DNA from: Dysidea avara
Taxonomy: Eukaryota; Porifera; Demospongiae; Dictyoceratida; Dysideidae
Assembly (NCBI RefSeq): GCF_963678975.1
Contig: NC_089272.1
Location: 23,262,200-23,326,199 of the forward strand
Length of the DNA stretch: 64,000 nucleotides
Reading direction: 5' to 3'
Numbering within the stretch: position 1 is the stretch's first letter; every line of letters starts with the position of its first letter. A program made the position numbers and the translations under genes. This document shows positions 61,772 through 64,000 of the stretch, one piece after another. The notes beneath the pieces were generated by a model, which was given only the letters and a program-made list of their open reading frames with translations, ran no database searches and was not told the DNA's origin.

Positions 61772-62692
61772 GCCTAGAACTACAGTAACCTTTTCTCCAC
61801 TTATAAACACATTTCAGTATACTTATTCATTGTTCATCTGTCCAATGCTATGTACAGCAAAATTAAATCTTGTAGCATTCCTCAACACTGCATTTACTCC
61901 TCAAAAAGTATTAAGATGTAGCCTGCTGTGTGTATGTACATGAATTACATACTTTCCATTATATTAGATACTACTGAACCAATAGCAGTACTAACTGGTC
62001 ATCATACACCAGTTGTATCTATTGCACTGAACTGCAGTTTGGGAATAGTTGCAAGTGGAGCTCTGTGTAATCATGAAATAAACTAAAACTCTAAACTACA
62101 ATCTGTCTAAACTAATTCTGGTAGACTAGATCTACCAGATTATTTTCATCTTCCATGCTATTACACAAGAGTAAATCTTGTACTATTCCCAAACTGCAGT
62201 TCAGTGCAATAGATACAACTGGTGTATGATGACCAGTTAGTACTGCTATTGGTTCAGTAGTATCTAATATAATGGAAAGTATGTAATTCATGTACATACA
62301 CACAGCAGGCTACATCTTAATACTTTTTGAGGAGTAAATGCAGTGTTGAGGAATGCTACAAGATTTAATTTTGCTGTACATAGCATTGGACAGATGAACA
62401 ATGAATAAGTATACTGAAATGTGTTTATAAGTGGAGAAAAGGTTACTGTAGTTCTAGGCACTTTTACAAAACAGGTGGAGTTAACATGCTAGCAGGCAGC
62501 AAAATAAGAAATGTTATAAACGTGGACTGAAGAGGACTGCCAAACTATAGACTTTCCTAACAGTACAAAACCAATAGTCAATATCTGTATGAATTTACTA
62601 AATAGAAACAGTACAAAACCAATAATCAATATCTGTATGAATTTACTAAATAGAAACAGATAAACAGACAATGCACAAATAATCACACAATA

Positions 62693-63039
62693 ATTATAAT
62701 CTCAGACAAGATCTTGCATTAAGGTATTGCCTCTGTGGCCTTCATTTAGGACCTGGTGTTTATTGAGCTCAGCGGATAAATACAGTATTTCTGCTGACAA
62801 CAGTACAAACACCAAACACTGCATTACAACATAAAATAATTCTGGTAGATCTAGTCTACCAGAATTATTTTAACAGATTGTAGTTTAGAGTTTTAGTTTA
62901 TGTTGTAATGCAGTGTTTGGTGTTTGTACTGTTGTCAGCAGAAATACTGTATTTATCCGCTGAGCTCAATAAACACCAGGTCCTAAATGAAGGCCACAGA
63001 GGCAATACCTTAATGCAAGATCTTGTCTGAGATTATAAT
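62693..63039. repeat. Palindrome 3 around the same spacer in opposite orientation
   Basis: Arms 62693-62833 and 62899-63039 are essentially exact inverses (141 bp). The spacer carries the same hairpin (TTCTGGTAGA..TCTACCAGAA) and CTAAACTACAATCTGT segment as palindrome 1, but reversed. Confidence 0.92.
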
Positions 63040-63244
63040 AGTAGGACAAGGCTTACTACAATTAATGAAACTCATGACTTTTCAAAGGGAAGTCAACAGC
63101 TAGATATATACTAAAGCTCATAAGGCTAAACATTTCTTCTCTTTAGTGGATAAGTGTATAATAAGTGGAAGCTAATTCATCCTACAGTCTTTTACAACAC
63201 AGTGATCAGACCCTTCAAGAACATACATTTGACAAACTTTGTTT

Positions 63245-64000
63245 TCCACAATGACATCTTTGAATTAGGGCTGGGACGATTATTGAAATTTACCTTTGAC
63301 TATTCGCTAATAAAATGTTCGAACATTCGAAGCTTCGGTATTAGCTTTCAAGTTACAGGTTATCTTGTATTTATGCACATCCTTCTTAGGTTTTATCTTT
63401 CTAAACCTATTTAATAAGTTTGTAAGAATTTGGAAAGTGCATAGCAGCAGTACTGAATGACGCGATCAATCGACTGCAAATGGGTGTGTCCACTATACTT
63501 CAATCATGCACAGGTAAACACCAAGTAATGGCTAACAGTACACCTTCCATGCATTATCTATCACATTACAAGGTGTTAAGGCTGCAACTATGGTAGTAAG
63601 CTGAACTTCGATTGTTTAAAAGTGGGCGTGTCACACGAAGATCGATCGCAAACAGACGAACATTGATCACGCAAGAGGAATAAGCAGCTGTCATGAAGAT
63701 GACGATGTTTATTTGTAATTCTTTAGTAGACTATGAGTGCATTATGAAGCTTCGATGATTGTTGTATTCACAGAAATATTACTTTAGTATCTCACGAGAT
63801 GCAGAATTTGTTTGTGTTCCACATGAAGCCGTATGAAAATTGCCAGATCTTATCTAGAGTTAATGTAGTTAAAAAGTGCACACAGCAATAAGCAAATGAT
63901 TGGCTGGATTCCTGGCACAGAGCTACTTTCTTTAAAAGACATAAAGCATGAATTTTCGAATTCAAGCTACCCTACCAGCCAAGACAAGAAAAGTCAACTC
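63245..64000. mobile_element. Possible end of a hAT-like element
   Basis: TTAGGGCTGGGACGATTATT near 63266-63285 resembles ends of hAT-type MITEs found in many animals, and is followed by TTCGAACATTCGAAGCTTC. No opposite end was found before the window stops. The rest to 64000 has no recognisable gene. Weak call. Confidence 0.3.

Larger units (their letters stand above)
61021..62690. repeat. Triplication of the last WD40 exon region, third copy inverted
   Basis: Copy 1 is 61021-61458 (+). Copy 2 starts at 61772 directly after the gap (GCCTAGAACTACAGTAACC) and runs to about 62080 (+). Copy 3 is about 62178-62690 (-), reading DTTEPIAVLTGHHTPVVSIA on the minus strand. Copy 3 also contains a short internal duplication (CAGTACAAAACCAATA, near 62569 and 62611). 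Copies differ at several bases and small indels (for example GTGTAAATCATG against GTGTAATCATG). Confidence 0.9.

Noticed and set aside
61526-61810. ORFs spanning the N gap
   Set aside because: They consist mostly of undetermined residues and palindrome arms, so they carry no information.

Overview
This is eukaryotic, AT-rich, repeat-dense genomic DNA. It has short spliced exons with GT/AG borders and clearly animal gene families. The compact introns, a BEACH-WD40 gene of the neurobeachin type, DIRS-type tyrosine-recombinase retrotransposons and many small foldback elements suggest an early-branching animal. A demosponge such as Amphimedon is my best guess; this is an inference and I could not run a search. 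No rRNA, tRNA, CRISPR array or bacterial operon was seen.

Layout. 0.8-21 kb: same-strand, exon-like modules with splice borders that recur several times (modules A, B and C). Between them lie MITEs, a decayed Ty3/gypsy fragment, a 23-bp minisatellite, foldbacks and an unrecognised decayed reverse-strand gene (11.7-13.2 kb). 16.2-20 kb: two converging broken genes, a HIRAN-like ORF on the plus strand and a multi-exon gene of unknown function on the minus strand. 21-31 kb: tandem repeats and at least four remnants of non-LTR reverse transcriptases. 31.5-43.4 kb: a satellite of about 95 copies of a 121-bp monomer, with nested higher-order periods of 362 bp and 3,785 bp. 43.4-61.5 kb: the spliced remains of a BEACH-WD40 gene. 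It lacks the PH region and carries several reading-frame breaks. One of its introns holds a 9.9-kb reverse-strand DIRS-type element (gag, RT-RNase H, tyrosine recombinase), itself riddled with later insertions including a 31-bp minisatellite. 61-63 kb: a sequencing gap among inverted and direct duplications of the last WD40 exon. The copies fold back around the same hairpin-forming spacer.

No complete intact protein-coding gene could be shown. Almost every recognisable coding stretch has a stop codon, frameshift or deletion. The main interest is structural: the hierarchical satellite, the hairpin-centred palindromes, the nested insertions in the DIRS element, and the recurring exon-like modules.
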